13,179 nucleotides of DNA from Candidatus Avimonoglobus intestinipullorum (lineage in GTDB: Bacteria > Bacillota > Clostridia > UBA1381), in assembly GCA_018714645.1 (NCBI GenBank), contig DVND01000109.1:1-13179 (forward strand), read 5' to 3'. A program made the position numbers and the translations under genes. The notes under the pieces were generated by a model that saw only the letters and a list, made by a program, of their open reading frames with translations, made no database searches and was not told where the DNA came from. Shown piece after piece: positions 1 to 7,053 of the stretch (position 1 is the first letter of the stretch; every line of letters starts with the position of its first letter).

Positions 1-943
1 CGTCTGCAAAAGCGGCTGGTTTCGTATACGAAAGCGGAAACTGGCTATCCTTGTCAATGCTCCAGCCCGGTATAGTGGCACGTTTGAATACACGGGTGAG
101 CATCGTTGCCGCCTGTTCCCGGTTTAACAGACTGCCAGGTTCAAAAGTCGTCTCTGAAGTTCCGACAGCAACGCCTAAGTTATAGGCTTTCAGCATTTCT
201 GCATCATTACAGTCTGTAAATGGGTTTACAGTTGCGGGGATCGCTTTTGTACCGGCAAGGTTCTCGTAAACCTTAACCGAAACAGCGGCAAACTCCAATC
301 GGGTGATGGGTTCAGACAAAACGGCATGCTCTAAAATATCCGGCACAAGGCCATATTCAAACGCTTTATCTACCTCGTTTCCCGCCCCGCCGCTTGTAAC
401 CGGTTTTACATTCAACCCGGCAATTGCGTCAATATCCGCACCGGGCCATGTCCCGGAAGGGTATTCCTTCAAATCCGTCAAGCGGACATATCGGAACGCG
501 CTGCCCTCCGGCACCTTACCCTTTAAGTCAAGCCCCGCCGTTTTTCCTTCTGCTGTGCCAACCGCATACCATGTTGCAAGGTCGCTGCTGACCTCTATCT
601 TCGTGGCTTCTACCTGGTCGCCCACTTCGAAAATATACAGGTCGTCACCCTCGCCATCCATGATATTGATATTAAATTCAACCACCAATACGCCGCCTGC
701 ACCAAGCGTAAGCGCATTATCGTCGCGTCCCTCGGTTCTGTCTGGCAATCCAAGCACATCATTGGGGTCTTGTGCATCCTCTCTGGAGGTCCATGGATCC
801 CCCGCAATAAATTCAACAACCCTGGTTACGAAAGAATACTCGCCGTCCGGCACGGCGCGGGTAACGCCATCCCGGTCCGTAAAGGTATAATCTGCCGCTA
901 ATGCCGGTACCATCATGCAACAGCATAGCACAAAAACAATCAT
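1..943 (-). CDS. Secreted S-layer homology (SLH) domain protein, 5' part
   Basis: N-terminal 314 codons of a cell-surface protein; the C-terminus lies beyond the left edge. From ATG 943 the protein begins with a hydrophobic, Cys-rich signal peptide (MIVFVLCCCMMVPALAA, then D). Residues about 20-178 form a beta-rich domain ending in GADIDAIAGLN, a motif of discoidin-like surface proteins. SLH repeats follow: the first around EPITRLEFAAVSVKVYENLAG, the second from NPFTDCNDAEML to NREQAATMLTRVF (about residues 245-290), and the opening of a third (AAFAD) at the edge. SLH repeats normally anchor proteins non-covalently to pyruvylated secondary wall polymers, so a wall-bound surface role is inferred. 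The start is odd: a good Shine-Dalgarno sequence (AGAGGGG, 972-978) sits about 28 bases before this ATG, and an in-frame TAG at 968-970 blocks any earlier start. Family assignment is firm for SLH; the ligand of the N-terminal domain is unknown. Confidence 0.85.
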   Translation of the reverse strand, partial: MIVFVLCCCMMVPALAADYTFTDRDGVTRAVPDGEYSFVTRVVEFIAGDPWTSREDAQDPNDVLGLPDRTEGRDDNALTLGAGGVLVVEFNINIMDGEGDDLYIFEVGDQVEATKIEVSSDLATWYAVGTAEGKTAGLDLKGKVPEGSAFRYVRLTDLKEYPSGTWPGADIDAIAGLNVKPVTSGGAGNEVDKAFEYGLVPDILEHAVLSEPITRLEFAAVSVKVYENLAGTKAIPATVNPFTDCNDAEMLKAYNLGVAVGTSETTFEPGSLLNREQAATMLTRVFKRATIPGWSIDKDSQFPLSYTKPAAFAD

Positions 944-1000
944 TGATAATAATAATGTTTTTTCGTACTAACCCCTCTTTTTTTGCATATACTTGTTTAT

Positions 1001-1009
1001 ATTATACCA
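1001..1009 (-). promoter_or_regulatory. Extended -10 promoter for the SLH gene
   Basis: On the minus strand this reads TGGTATAAT, a consensus extended -10 element (TGn-TATAAT). No good -35 hexamer is found 17 bases upstream, as is common for extended -10 promoters. It lies 23 bases before the AGAGGGG ribosome site, in the lysS-SLH gap. Confidence 0.6.
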
Positions 1010-1068
1010 TTCTTTAAAAACAAAATCGCATTTCCTTGTCACCCGCAAACCCATGAAAACAACGGCTA

Positions 1069-2547
1069 TTACTTCTCGATCGGCTTCATTGTCGGGAACA
1101 GCAGCACATCCCGGATGGAATAGCTGTCGGTCAGGAGCATCACCAGGCGGTCGATGCCGATGCCCAGCCCGCCCGTTGGCGGCATGCCGTATTCCAGCGC
1201 CGTCAGGAAATCCTCGTCCATCATGTTTGCTTCTTCATCACCCGCATTGCGCAGCGCCACCTGGGCCCGGAACCGCTCCCGCTGGTCGATGGGGTCATTT
1301 AATTCGGAAAACGCGTTCCCGATTTCGCGGCTGGTGATAAACAGCTCAAACCGTTCGGTCATCTCCGGCTGGCCGGGCTTGCGCTTTGCCAGCGGCGATA
1401 CCTCCACAGGGTAATCCATGATAAATGTCGGCTGCACCAGATGCTCCTCCACCTTTTCCTCAAATACCAGGTTAATGATATCCCCTCTGGTGGATTTTAC
1501 CGCCTCGTATTCGACGCCCATGGATTTTGCCGCAGCCTGCGCCTCTGCGTCCGTCTTAATTGTATTAAAATCCACGCCGGTGTATTTCTTGATGGCGTCA
1601 ACCATGGTCATACGCTCAAAGCGGGACAGGTCAATTTCCACGCCCTGGTAGGGGATCTGCTCTGTCCCCAATACAACACGCGCCACATGGCGGATCAAAT
1701 TTTCCGTCAAATCCATGATATCATGGTAGTCCGCATAGGCTTGATACAGTTCAATGGTGGTGAATTCCGGATTGTGGCGGATATCCATGCCCTCGTTCCT
1801 GAAAATCCGGCCCATCTCATAGACCTTTTCCAAGCCGCCTACAATCAGCCGCTTTAAGTGCAGCTCAGTGGCAATCCGCAGGTACATCGGAATGTCCAGC
1901 GCATTGTGGTGGGTGATGAACGGCCGCGCCGCCGCGCCGCCCGGGATGGTATTGAGCATGGGGGTGTCCACTTCTAAAAAGCCCATGTTGTCCAAATAAT
2001 TGCGGATTTCACGGATGATTTTGCTCCGCATGATAAAGGTGTTCTTCACCGTTTCGTTCATAATCAAGTCCACATACCGCTGGCGGTAGCGCAAATCCGT
2101 GTCCACCAGGCCGTGGAATTTTTCGGGCAGGGGCAGCAGCGATTTGGACAGCAGCACCATCTTATCCACGCGGATGGAAATCTCGCCGGTTTTGGTGGTG
2201 AACACTTCACCCTTCGCGCCGACAATATCGCCGATATCATATTTCTTGAAAATCGCATATTCTTCCTCGCCCAGCAGATCCCGTTTTACAAACAGCTGGA
2301 TCTGGCCGGTCAAGTCCGCCAGATGGCAGAAGCCGACTTTCCCCATGCCGCGTTTGGACATCAGCCGCCCTGCAACGGAAACGCGCTTGCCTTCCAATTC
2401 CGCATAGTGGTCAATAATTTCCTGTGCGGTATGGGTACGGTTATATTTGGTAATCTCAAACGGGTTCCTGCCGTTTTCCTGCAGCTCCGCCAGCTTGTCC
2501 CTGCGGATTTGCAGCAATTCGGATAATTGATTTTCATGTTGTTCCAT
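1069..2547 (-). CDS. lysS: Lysyl-tRNA synthetase, class II
   Basis: Charges tRNA-Lys with lysine in the cytoplasm (class IIb aminoacyl-tRNA synthetase). The 492-residue length fits the bacterial LysS family. An N-terminal OB-fold anticodon-binding domain (RVSVAGRLMSKRGMGKVGFCHLADLTGQIQLF region, about residues 54-90) precedes the catalytic core. Motif 2 is seen as FRNEGMDIRHNPEFTTIELYQ and motif 3 as GGLGIGIDRLVMLLTD near residues 459-474. ATG 2547 (MEQHENQ) is chosen over the in-frame ATG at 2583 because the promoter -10 is at 2582-2587, so the upstream ATG would lie before the transcription start. GGAAGG stands about 12 bases before the chosen ATG, a slightly long spacing. The gene is monocistronic as far as can be seen; no T-box leader is present. 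Confidence 0.97.
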   Translation of the reverse strand: MEQHENQLSELLQIRRDKLAELQENGRNPFEITKYNRTHTAQEIIDHYAELEGKRVSVAGRLMSKRGMGKVGFCHLADLTGQIQLFVKRDLLGEEEYAIFKKYDIGDIVGAKGEVFTTKTGEISIRVDKMVLLSKSLLPLPEKFHGLVDTDLRYRQRYVDLIMNETVKNTFIMRSKIIREIRNYLDNMGFLEVDTPMLNTIPGGAAARPFITHHNALDIPMYLRIATELHLKRLIVGGLEKVYEMGRIFRNEGMDIRHNPEFTTIELYQAYADYHDIMDLTENLIRHVARVVLGTEQIPYQGVEIDLSRFERMTMVDAIKKYTGVDFNTIKTDAEAQAAAKSMGVEYEAVKSTRGDIINLVFEEKVEEHLVQPTFIMDYPVEVSPLAKRKPGQPEMTERFELFITSREIGNAFSELNDPIDQRERFRAQVALRNAGDEEANMMDEDFLTALEYGMPPTGGLGIGIDRLVMLLTDSYSIRDVLLFPTMKPIEK

Positions 2548-2581
2548 CGATCGTTCGTTCCTTCCATTTTTTAATGTATTC

Positions 2582-2610
2582 ATTATATACTATAAAATCA
2601 AATTTTACAA
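2582..2610 (-). promoter_or_regulatory. Sigma-A promoter of lysS
   Basis: On the minus strand TTGTAA (2605-2610) and TATAAT (2582-2587) are separated by exactly 17 bases. The predicted transcription start near 2575 leaves a short leader before ATG 2547. Confidence 0.75.
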
Positions 2611-2637
2611 TGAATTTCATAATTTTTTTACGTTTTG

Positions 2638-2673
2638 CGCAGGAAATACCTGCGGACATGGGCATTCCTGCCC
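2638..2673. repeat. Two adjacent inverted repeats in the lysS-MATE gap
   Basis: CGCAGG-AAATA-CCTGCG (2638-2654) is followed at once by GGGCA-TTCC-TGCCC (2660-2673). Both share a CCTGC core, with centres about 20 bases (two helical turns) apart. They lie upstream of both divergent promoters, so they could be operator sites; neither has a U-run that would make it a terminator. The regulator is unknown. Confidence 0.45.
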
Positions 2674-2701
2674 CAATACGCATGGTTTCCCGGCAAATGG
2701 A

Positions 2702-2707
2702 TATAAT
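2702..2707 (+). promoter_or_regulatory. Probable -10 element for the MATE gene
   Basis: TATAAT lies 46 bases before the MATE start codon. No convincing -35 hexamer is seen at 16-18 bases, so the promoter may need an activator or be weak. Confidence 0.4.
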
Positions 2708-2753
2708 AAGGGCACAATTCGCAGCGGTTTTCACAACGCGGAAGGAGGAGTAT

Positions 2754-4127
2754 ATGCAACAGGAAAACAAAATGGGGACGATGCCCGTCAATAAACTGCT
2801 CGTCACCATGTCCCTGCCCATGATGGCGTCCATGCTGGTGCAGGCGCTCTACAACGTTGTAGACAGCATTTTTGTCGCCCATTACAGTGAGCAGGCGCTG
2901 ACGGCGGTCTCCCTCTGCTTCCCCGTCCAGACGCTCATGATTGCTTTTGCCGCCGGGACGGGCGTCGGCATCAACTCCATCCTCTCCCGCCGTTTAGGGG
3001 AAAAGGAGGCTGAAAAAGCGAACCAGACGGCGGTGAACGGGCTGCTGCTGGGCGTACTGTCCTCGCTCCTGTTCGCCGTGCTCGGCTTCTGTTTTTCCGA
3101 CCGCTTTTTCTCGTTCTTCACCGCCGATGCAGAAACCGTGCGCATGGGGCGGGATTACATGTTCATCTGCACCGTATTTTCCCAGGGTCTGTTTTTGCAG
3201 GTGGTGGCTGAAAAGCTGCTGCTGTCCACAGGCAGGACCCTGTTAAACATGTGCACGCAAATTGTAGGCGCTTTGGTGAACCTCCTTTTAGACCCGCTCC
3301 TGATTTTCGGCATGTTCGGGCTGCCCGCCCTGGGTGTGGCGGGCGCGGCCATCGCCACGGTGGCGGGGCAATGGAGCGCCATGATCGCCGCCCTGCTGCT
3401 GAACCATTTTAAAAACAGGGAATTGGCGCTGCGCTTCCGCGGCTTCCGCCCCAGCCTGCGTATTATCGGGCAGATTTACAAGATCGGGATTCCCTCCATT
3501 ATCATGCAGTCTATCATCTCCATCATGACCGTGGGCATGAACAAAATCCTGGCGGACGATACTGCCATCTCGGTGTTCGGCGTATATTACAAGCTCCACA
3601 GCTTCGTATTCATGCCGGTATTCGGTGTGACAAACGCCCTGGTGCCCATTGTGGCCTATAACTTCGGCGCGAAGGACAGCGGGCGGATCATAAAAACCCT
3701 TCGGACCGCCATGTGTATTTCCGCGGGAATCATGGCAATTGGGACGGCAGTATTCCTGGCCATCCCCCGTCCGCTTTTGCGGCTGTTCAACGCCGGGGAT
3801 GAATTGATGGGGATCGGCGTGCCTGCGCTGCGTATCATCAGCATCGGGTTTGTATTTTCCGGCATTTCCATCATTTTTTCATCCTGCTTCCAGGCGCTGG
3901 GCAAGGCGTTTTTAAGCATGCTCGTCTCCATCACGCGCCAGCTTGTAATCATCCTGCCCGCCGCCTTCCTGCTGAAAAAGCTGTTCGGCCTGCACGCGGT
4001 CTGGTATTCCATGATCCTGTCGGAAGTCACGGGCGCGGCGCTGTGCATCCTACTATATCTGCGTGTGTACCGCAAGGCCATCAAGCCGCTGGGGCAAAAA
4101 AAAGAAGGGGTCTCCCCCTCCGGTTAA
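2754..4127 (+). CDS. MATE family multidrug/Na+ antiporter
   Basis: Integral membrane efflux transporter of the MATE superfamily, normally exporting drugs or other organic compounds in exchange for Na+ or H+. The 457-residue protein has about 12 hydrophobic spans in two halves. The N-terminal signature is LLVTMSLPMMASMLVQALYNVVDSIFV followed by TGVGINSILSRRLG; the second half repeats it with IGIPSIIMQSIISIMTVGMNKIL and VPIVAYNFGAKDSGR. ATG 2754 is chosen because AAGGAGGAG stands just upstream (from 2742); the reading frame is open further upstream but has no ribosome site there. It is the only plus-strand gene among leftward ones in this half. Its TAA (4125-4127) overlaps the stop codon of convergent prmC. 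The substrate cannot be told from sequence. Confidence 0.93.
   Translation: MQQENKMGTMPVNKLLVTMSLPMMASMLVQALYNVVDSIFVAHYSEQALTAVSLCFPVQTLMIAFAAGTGVGINSILSRRLGEKEAEKANQTAVNGLLLGVLSSLLFAVLGFCFSDRFFSFFTADAETVRMGRDYMFICTVFSQGLFLQVVAEKLLLSTGRTLLNMCTQIVGALVNLLLDPLLIFGMFGLPALGVAGAAIATVAGQWSAMIAALLLNHFKNRELALRFRGFRPSLRIIGQIYKIGIPSIIMQSIISIMTVGMNKILADDTAISVFGVYYKLHSFVFMPVFGVTNALVPIVAYNFGAKDSGRIIKTLRTAMCISAGIMAIGTAVFLAIPRPLLRLFNAGDELMGIGVPALRIISIGFVFSGISIIFSSCFQALGKAFLSMLVSITRQLVIILPAAFLLKKLFGLHAVWYSMILSEVTGAALCILLYLRVYRKAIKPLGQKKEGVSPSG
4096..4120 (-). terminator. Rho-independent terminator of the prmC operon
   Basis: Read on the minus strand, GAGGGGG-AGA-CCCCTTC forms a 7-bp stem (one G-U pair) followed by eight T. 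It lies wholly inside the 3' end of the convergent MATE gene, just past the prmC stop. On the plus strand the G-U position becomes an A-C mismatch and there is no T run, so it acts in one direction. Confidence 0.65.
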
Positions 4128-4966
4128 ATCCGTTTTCTGCCGCTGACAACACGCTCCACGCCGCAGAGATCCTTTATGATTTGTATTCCGCAAAACCCCG
4201 GCCCCATCAAATCCGCCACGGCCCGCGCCTGGGTATTCCCCACCTCAAACGCCAGCATCCCGTTTTTATGTAAATGAACCGGCGCAATTTGAACGATCCG
4301 CCTGTAAAAATCCAGGCCGTCCGGGCCGCCGTCCAGGGCAGCCCGCGGCTCAAACTCCCGCACGTTCCGCTCCAGCGTCGGGATCACATCCGTTTCAATA
4401 TACGGCGGATTGGAGACAATCAAATCATACTGTCCGAAAAAGGCGTCCCGCATGATATCTACTTGTTCAAATGCGGCCCGCTCCTCCAACTGCAGCGCTT
4501 TTGCGTTCTGTTCCGCAACTTCCAGAGCCGCCGCGCTGATATCCACCCCGCGTACATAGGCCCGCCGGTTATAGTGGGCAATGCTCAAGGCAATGCACCC
4601 GGAGCCTGTCCCGATATCCAGCGCCAGCAGCCCCCGGTTCCGGTATTGCTCCAGCACATGTTCCACCAGCGTTTCCGTGTCCGCCCTGGGGATCAGCACC
4701 GCCGGCGTCACCCGGAACTCCAGCGACATAAACTCCTGCGTCCCCAGTACATACTGCACCGGCTCCCCCGCAAGCACCCGCTCTGCGGCCTCCCCGACCC
4801 GGGCGGCGTCCCGTTCCGCGACGGCGTCCCCGCCATGCAGCACCAGCTCCAGGGCGGACAGCCCCAAAATCGTCCTGACGATCAGGTGGGCTTCAAAAAC
4901 GGCGTTTTCCATTCCGCCCTCCCGCAGCGCGGCAGCAGTCCGCTGCAGCAGCGCCCGGATCACCAT
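4124..4966 (-). CDS. prmC: Peptide chain release factor N5-glutamine methyltransferase
   Basis: Methylates the Gln of the GGQ motif in release factors RF1/RF2 using S-adenosylmethionine, raising termination efficiency. The 280-residue protein has an N-terminal helical domain, the family pattern QYVLGTQEFMSLEFRVTPAVLIPRADTE (about 71-98), the SAM-binding loop DIGTGSG (117-123) and the catalytic NPPY (186-189), followed by EPRAALDGGPDGLDFYRRI. ATG 4966 is preferred: GGAGG stands 7 bases upstream, and the start overlaps the end of the DUF1385 gene by 7 bases (ATGGTGA), indicating translational coupling. DUF1385-prmC linkage is common in Clostridia, usually followed by prfA; here prfA does not follow. 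Last gene of a five-gene operon. Confidence 0.96.
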   Translation of the reverse strand: MVIRALLQRTAAALREGGMENAVFEAHLIVRTILGLSALELVLHGGDAVAERDAARVGEAAERVLAGEPVQYVLGTQEFMSLEFRVTPAVLIPRADTETLVEHVLEQYRNRGLLALDIGTGSGCIALSIAHYNRRAYVRGVDISAAALEVAEQNAKALQLEERAAFEQVDIMRDAFFGQYDLIVSNPPYIETDVIPTLERNVREFEPRAALDGGPDGLDFYRRIVQIAPVHLHKNGMLAFEVGNTQARAVADLMGPGFCGIQIIKDLCGVERVVSGRKRI

Positions 4967-5919
4967 TTGGCGTCCTCCTGGTTTTCCGGGATGACCGCCT
5001 GCATGGACGCGATCGCCACCTCTATCTGGGAAGCGTCCGGCTCCCGCGTGGTCAGGCGCTGGAGCCACAGGCCAGGCTTCGTCAGCCACGCCACGCACCT
5101 GTTTTTGCTCCGCCCCGCCAGCTTGATAAATTCATAGGACACGCCCGCCACCACCGGCAGCAGCGCCAGCCGCATGACAAACCGCAGGATCACGCCGGTG
5201 CGCGGCAGCAACGAAAACACGATGATGCTGATAATCATGACCACCAGCAAAAAGCTGGTACCGCACCGTGGGTGGAACCGGGTGTATTTTTTCACGTTCT
5301 CCACGGTCAGCCCCTCGCCGCCTTCGTAGCAGGCGATGGTTTTATGCTCCGCGCCATGGTATTCAAACACGCGCTTGATATCTTTCATCTGAGCCACCAG
5401 CGCCAGATATGTGATGAAAATCACCATGCGGAGCACGCCTTCGGCGATACTGGTAAACGTGCGCGTGCCCGCAAACGAAAAGCTGTGGAACAACGCTTCC
5501 AGCCCACGCGTCACCAGCGTGGGCAGCAGGATGAACATGCCGATGCTCAGCACCAGCGAGACCGCAATGGAAAAATAGATGACAATGTCCTTGATCTTAT
5601 CGCCGAATTTGTCCTCCAGCCAACGGTCAAACTTGCTCTCTTCCTCTTCTTCGTCCCCTTCTATATCCATAAAATCCGCTGAAAACATCAGCGCCTTCAT
5701 ACCAATGATCAGGCTGTCAATAAAGTTGACGCACCCCCGGACGATTGGGAGCCGCAAAAACCGGTTCCGCTTCTTCGTACCGTTTTCATTGACTGCGCAC
5801 TCAATCTCCCCATCCGGCTTGCGCACGGCCATCGCCGTTTTAAACGGCCCGCGCATCATCACGCCTTCGATAATCGCCTGGCCGCCGATGGACGTGGCGT
5901 ATTCTTTTTTCTCGCTCAT
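4960..5919 (-). CDS. DUF1385 (YqhQ-type) membrane protein
   Basis: Conserved Firmicutes membrane protein of unknown function, 319 residues, usual family length. The N-terminus has the family signature IGGQAIIEGVMMRGP (11-25). An acidic stretch (DEEEEE, about 89-94) precedes hydrophobic spans near 112-138, 160-178, 222-240 and 244-265. Two conserved polar blocks, HGAEHK (188-193) and HPRCGTSF (216-223), lie at a membrane edge and look like a metal or catalytic site, though no reaction is known. Its ATG overlaps the previous stop codon as ATGA, and its own end overlaps prmC, so the three genes are translationally coupled. Family call firm; role open. Confidence 0.92.
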   Translation of the reverse strand: MSEKKEYATSIGGQAIIEGVMMRGPFKTAMAVRKPDGEIECAVNENGTKKRNRFLRLPIVRGCVNFIDSLIIGMKALMFSADFMDIEGDEEEEESKFDRWLEDKFGDKIKDIVIYFSIAVSLVLSIGMFILLPTLVTRGLEALFHSFSFAGTRTFTSIAEGVLRMVIFITYLALVAQMKDIKRVFEYHGAEHKTIACYEGGEGLTVENVKKYTRFHPRCGTSFLLVVMIISIIVFSLLPRTGVILRFVMRLALLPVVAGVSYEFIKLAGRSKNRCVAWLTKPGLWLQRLTTREPDASQIEVAIASMQAVIPENQEDAKW

Positions 5920-6434
5920 GTTCTGTCCCCTTTTCTAATCAATCTGCTGATGCGCTCCTTATAAAACTGTATAAAAAGGCTCAGCGCCACATCATATATT
6001 GCCAACACAGCCACCCCGATCCCTGCTACAGCCAAAGGCGGTACGGGAAACGCAACCTCCTTGAAAAACAGCAGCACCGCGCCCACCAGCAGCGCCGATA
6101 CCGCCAAAAACAGCAGCAGCTTCGCCAGCCATTCCCTTTTCAGGTTGTCCTGCCGCTCAATTAACAGCTTCAACACCGGGTAATACCCAAAAAACAGCAC
6201 AAACGGCAATACGATTAATTTGTTCGGCACAAGGATGGCCGATACCGCGCCCGCGGCGGCAAACCCTGCCAGCGCGTGTTTGATGCCGCATTCCAGCACA
6301 ATCACCGCCATAAAGCACGCCGCAAGGCAAAACAGCGCCAGCTTCCCAGACGGGAGGATTCCCGCAAGGTACAGCGCAATCACAGACAGCGCACAGAATA
6401 TCCCGGAAACCGCAATTTTTTTGGATTTTTTCAT
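5916..6434 (-). CDS. Small polytopic membrane protein, unknown function
   Basis: 172 residues with a basic N-terminus (MKKSKK) and about five or six hydrophobic spans (roughly 8-27, 32-50, 53-70, 73-90, 104-123, 132-156), ending in a basic tail. The opening resembles S-components of ECF vitamin transporters (KIAVSGIFCALSVIALYLAG, then a short Gly/Pro turn), but I see no ligand-specific motif and no ECF energising genes nearby, so this is only a resemblance. AGAAGG stands 6 bases before ATG 6434. It begins 10 bases after the J-protein stop and overlaps DUF1385 by 4 bases. Confidence 0.75.
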   Translation of the reverse strand: MKKSKKIAVSGIFCALSVIALYLAGILPSGKLALFCLAACFMAVIVLECGIKHALAGFAAAGAVSAILVPNKLIVLPFVLFFGYYPVLKLLIERQDNLKREWLAKLLLFLAVSALLVGAVLLFFKEVAFPVPPLAVAGIGVAVLAIYDVALSLFIQFYKERISRLIRKGDRT

Positions 6435-6444
6435 GGCGCACCTT

Positions 6445-7053
6445 CTAACAACAGGAAATCAAGTCGCCGCCGAAGCACTCGCAGCAGCAGTCGGCGCAGA
6501 TCATGGATGTGCAGCAGTCGCATGCGCTGGCGTTGCCGCCCGGCGCCACATTGCGGTACTGCCGCCCCTGGGCGCTGAAGCTGTTGAGCGTCGCCCGGTA
6601 CTCCATATTGTTGGGGTCCATGTTCACCGCCGTCTGGATGAACTCCCGGCCCTTGTCGTACCAGCCGCGGTTCACATAGATAACGCCCATCAGATAATGC
6701 CATTCCGCCGTTTTTGCAAGGCCGTTTAGCATCTGCTCCGCTTCGCCGAAACGCCGCTGCTGGATCAGCATCCGCACGCTCTGGTAGCTGGCGGTGTAAT
6801 TCCCATACCCCTGCCCGCCGCCATAGCCGCCGCTGCCCTGGCTCTGGTAGCCGCCGCCCTGGGACGAGGTTTTTTTATTGATCAGCATATCATATGCTTC
6901 ATTAATATCCTTCAGCTTTTCGCTGGCCAAATCCGCCAGAGGGTTATTCACATATTTATCGGGATGGTATTTTTTCACCAGCTCCCGGTATGCTTTTTTT
7001 ATGGTTTCCTCATCGGCATTTTCAGGCACGCCGAGCACTTCATAAGGGTTCAT
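6445..7053 (-). CDS. J-domain protein with Cys-rich C-terminal tail
   Basis: 202 residues. Residues 1-61 are a J-domain (NPYEVLGVPENADEETIKKAY with HPD at 30-32), the part that stimulates DnaK ATPase. A Gly/Gln/Tyr-rich linker (about 62-88) follows, then a TPR-like helical region (YQSVRMLIQQRRFGEAEQMLN to DPNNMEYRATLNSF, about 90-159). The tail, residues 178-202, has 10 Cys in 25 positions and suggests metal binding or lipidation, though neither is shown. It lacks the DnaJ zinc-finger CXXCXGXG repeats, so it is not the housekeeping DnaJ. The start overlaps the end of the DUF5685 gene by 14 bases. An unusual dedicated co-chaperone in an operon; the client is unknown, but the overlapping neighbour is the obvious candidate. 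Confidence 0.88.
   Translation of the reverse strand: MNPYEVLGVPENADEETIKKAYRELVKKYHPDKYVNNPLADLASEKLKDINEAYDMLINKKTSSQGGGYQSQGSGGYGGGQGYGNYTASYQSVRMLIQQRRFGEAEQMLNGLAKTAEWHYLMGVIYVNRGWYDKGREFIQTAVNMDPNNMEYRATLNSFSAQGRQYRNVAPGGNASACDCCTSMICADCCCECFGGDLISCC

Noticed and set aside
2547..2583. Upstream lysS start at 2583
   Set aside because: It lies inside or before the predicted transcription start (the -10 is 2582-2587).
4274..5137. 287-codon plus-strand frame antisense to prmC and DUF1385
   Set aside because: A shadow of two clear genes; composition rich in Arg/His/Pro/Gln and no start signal.
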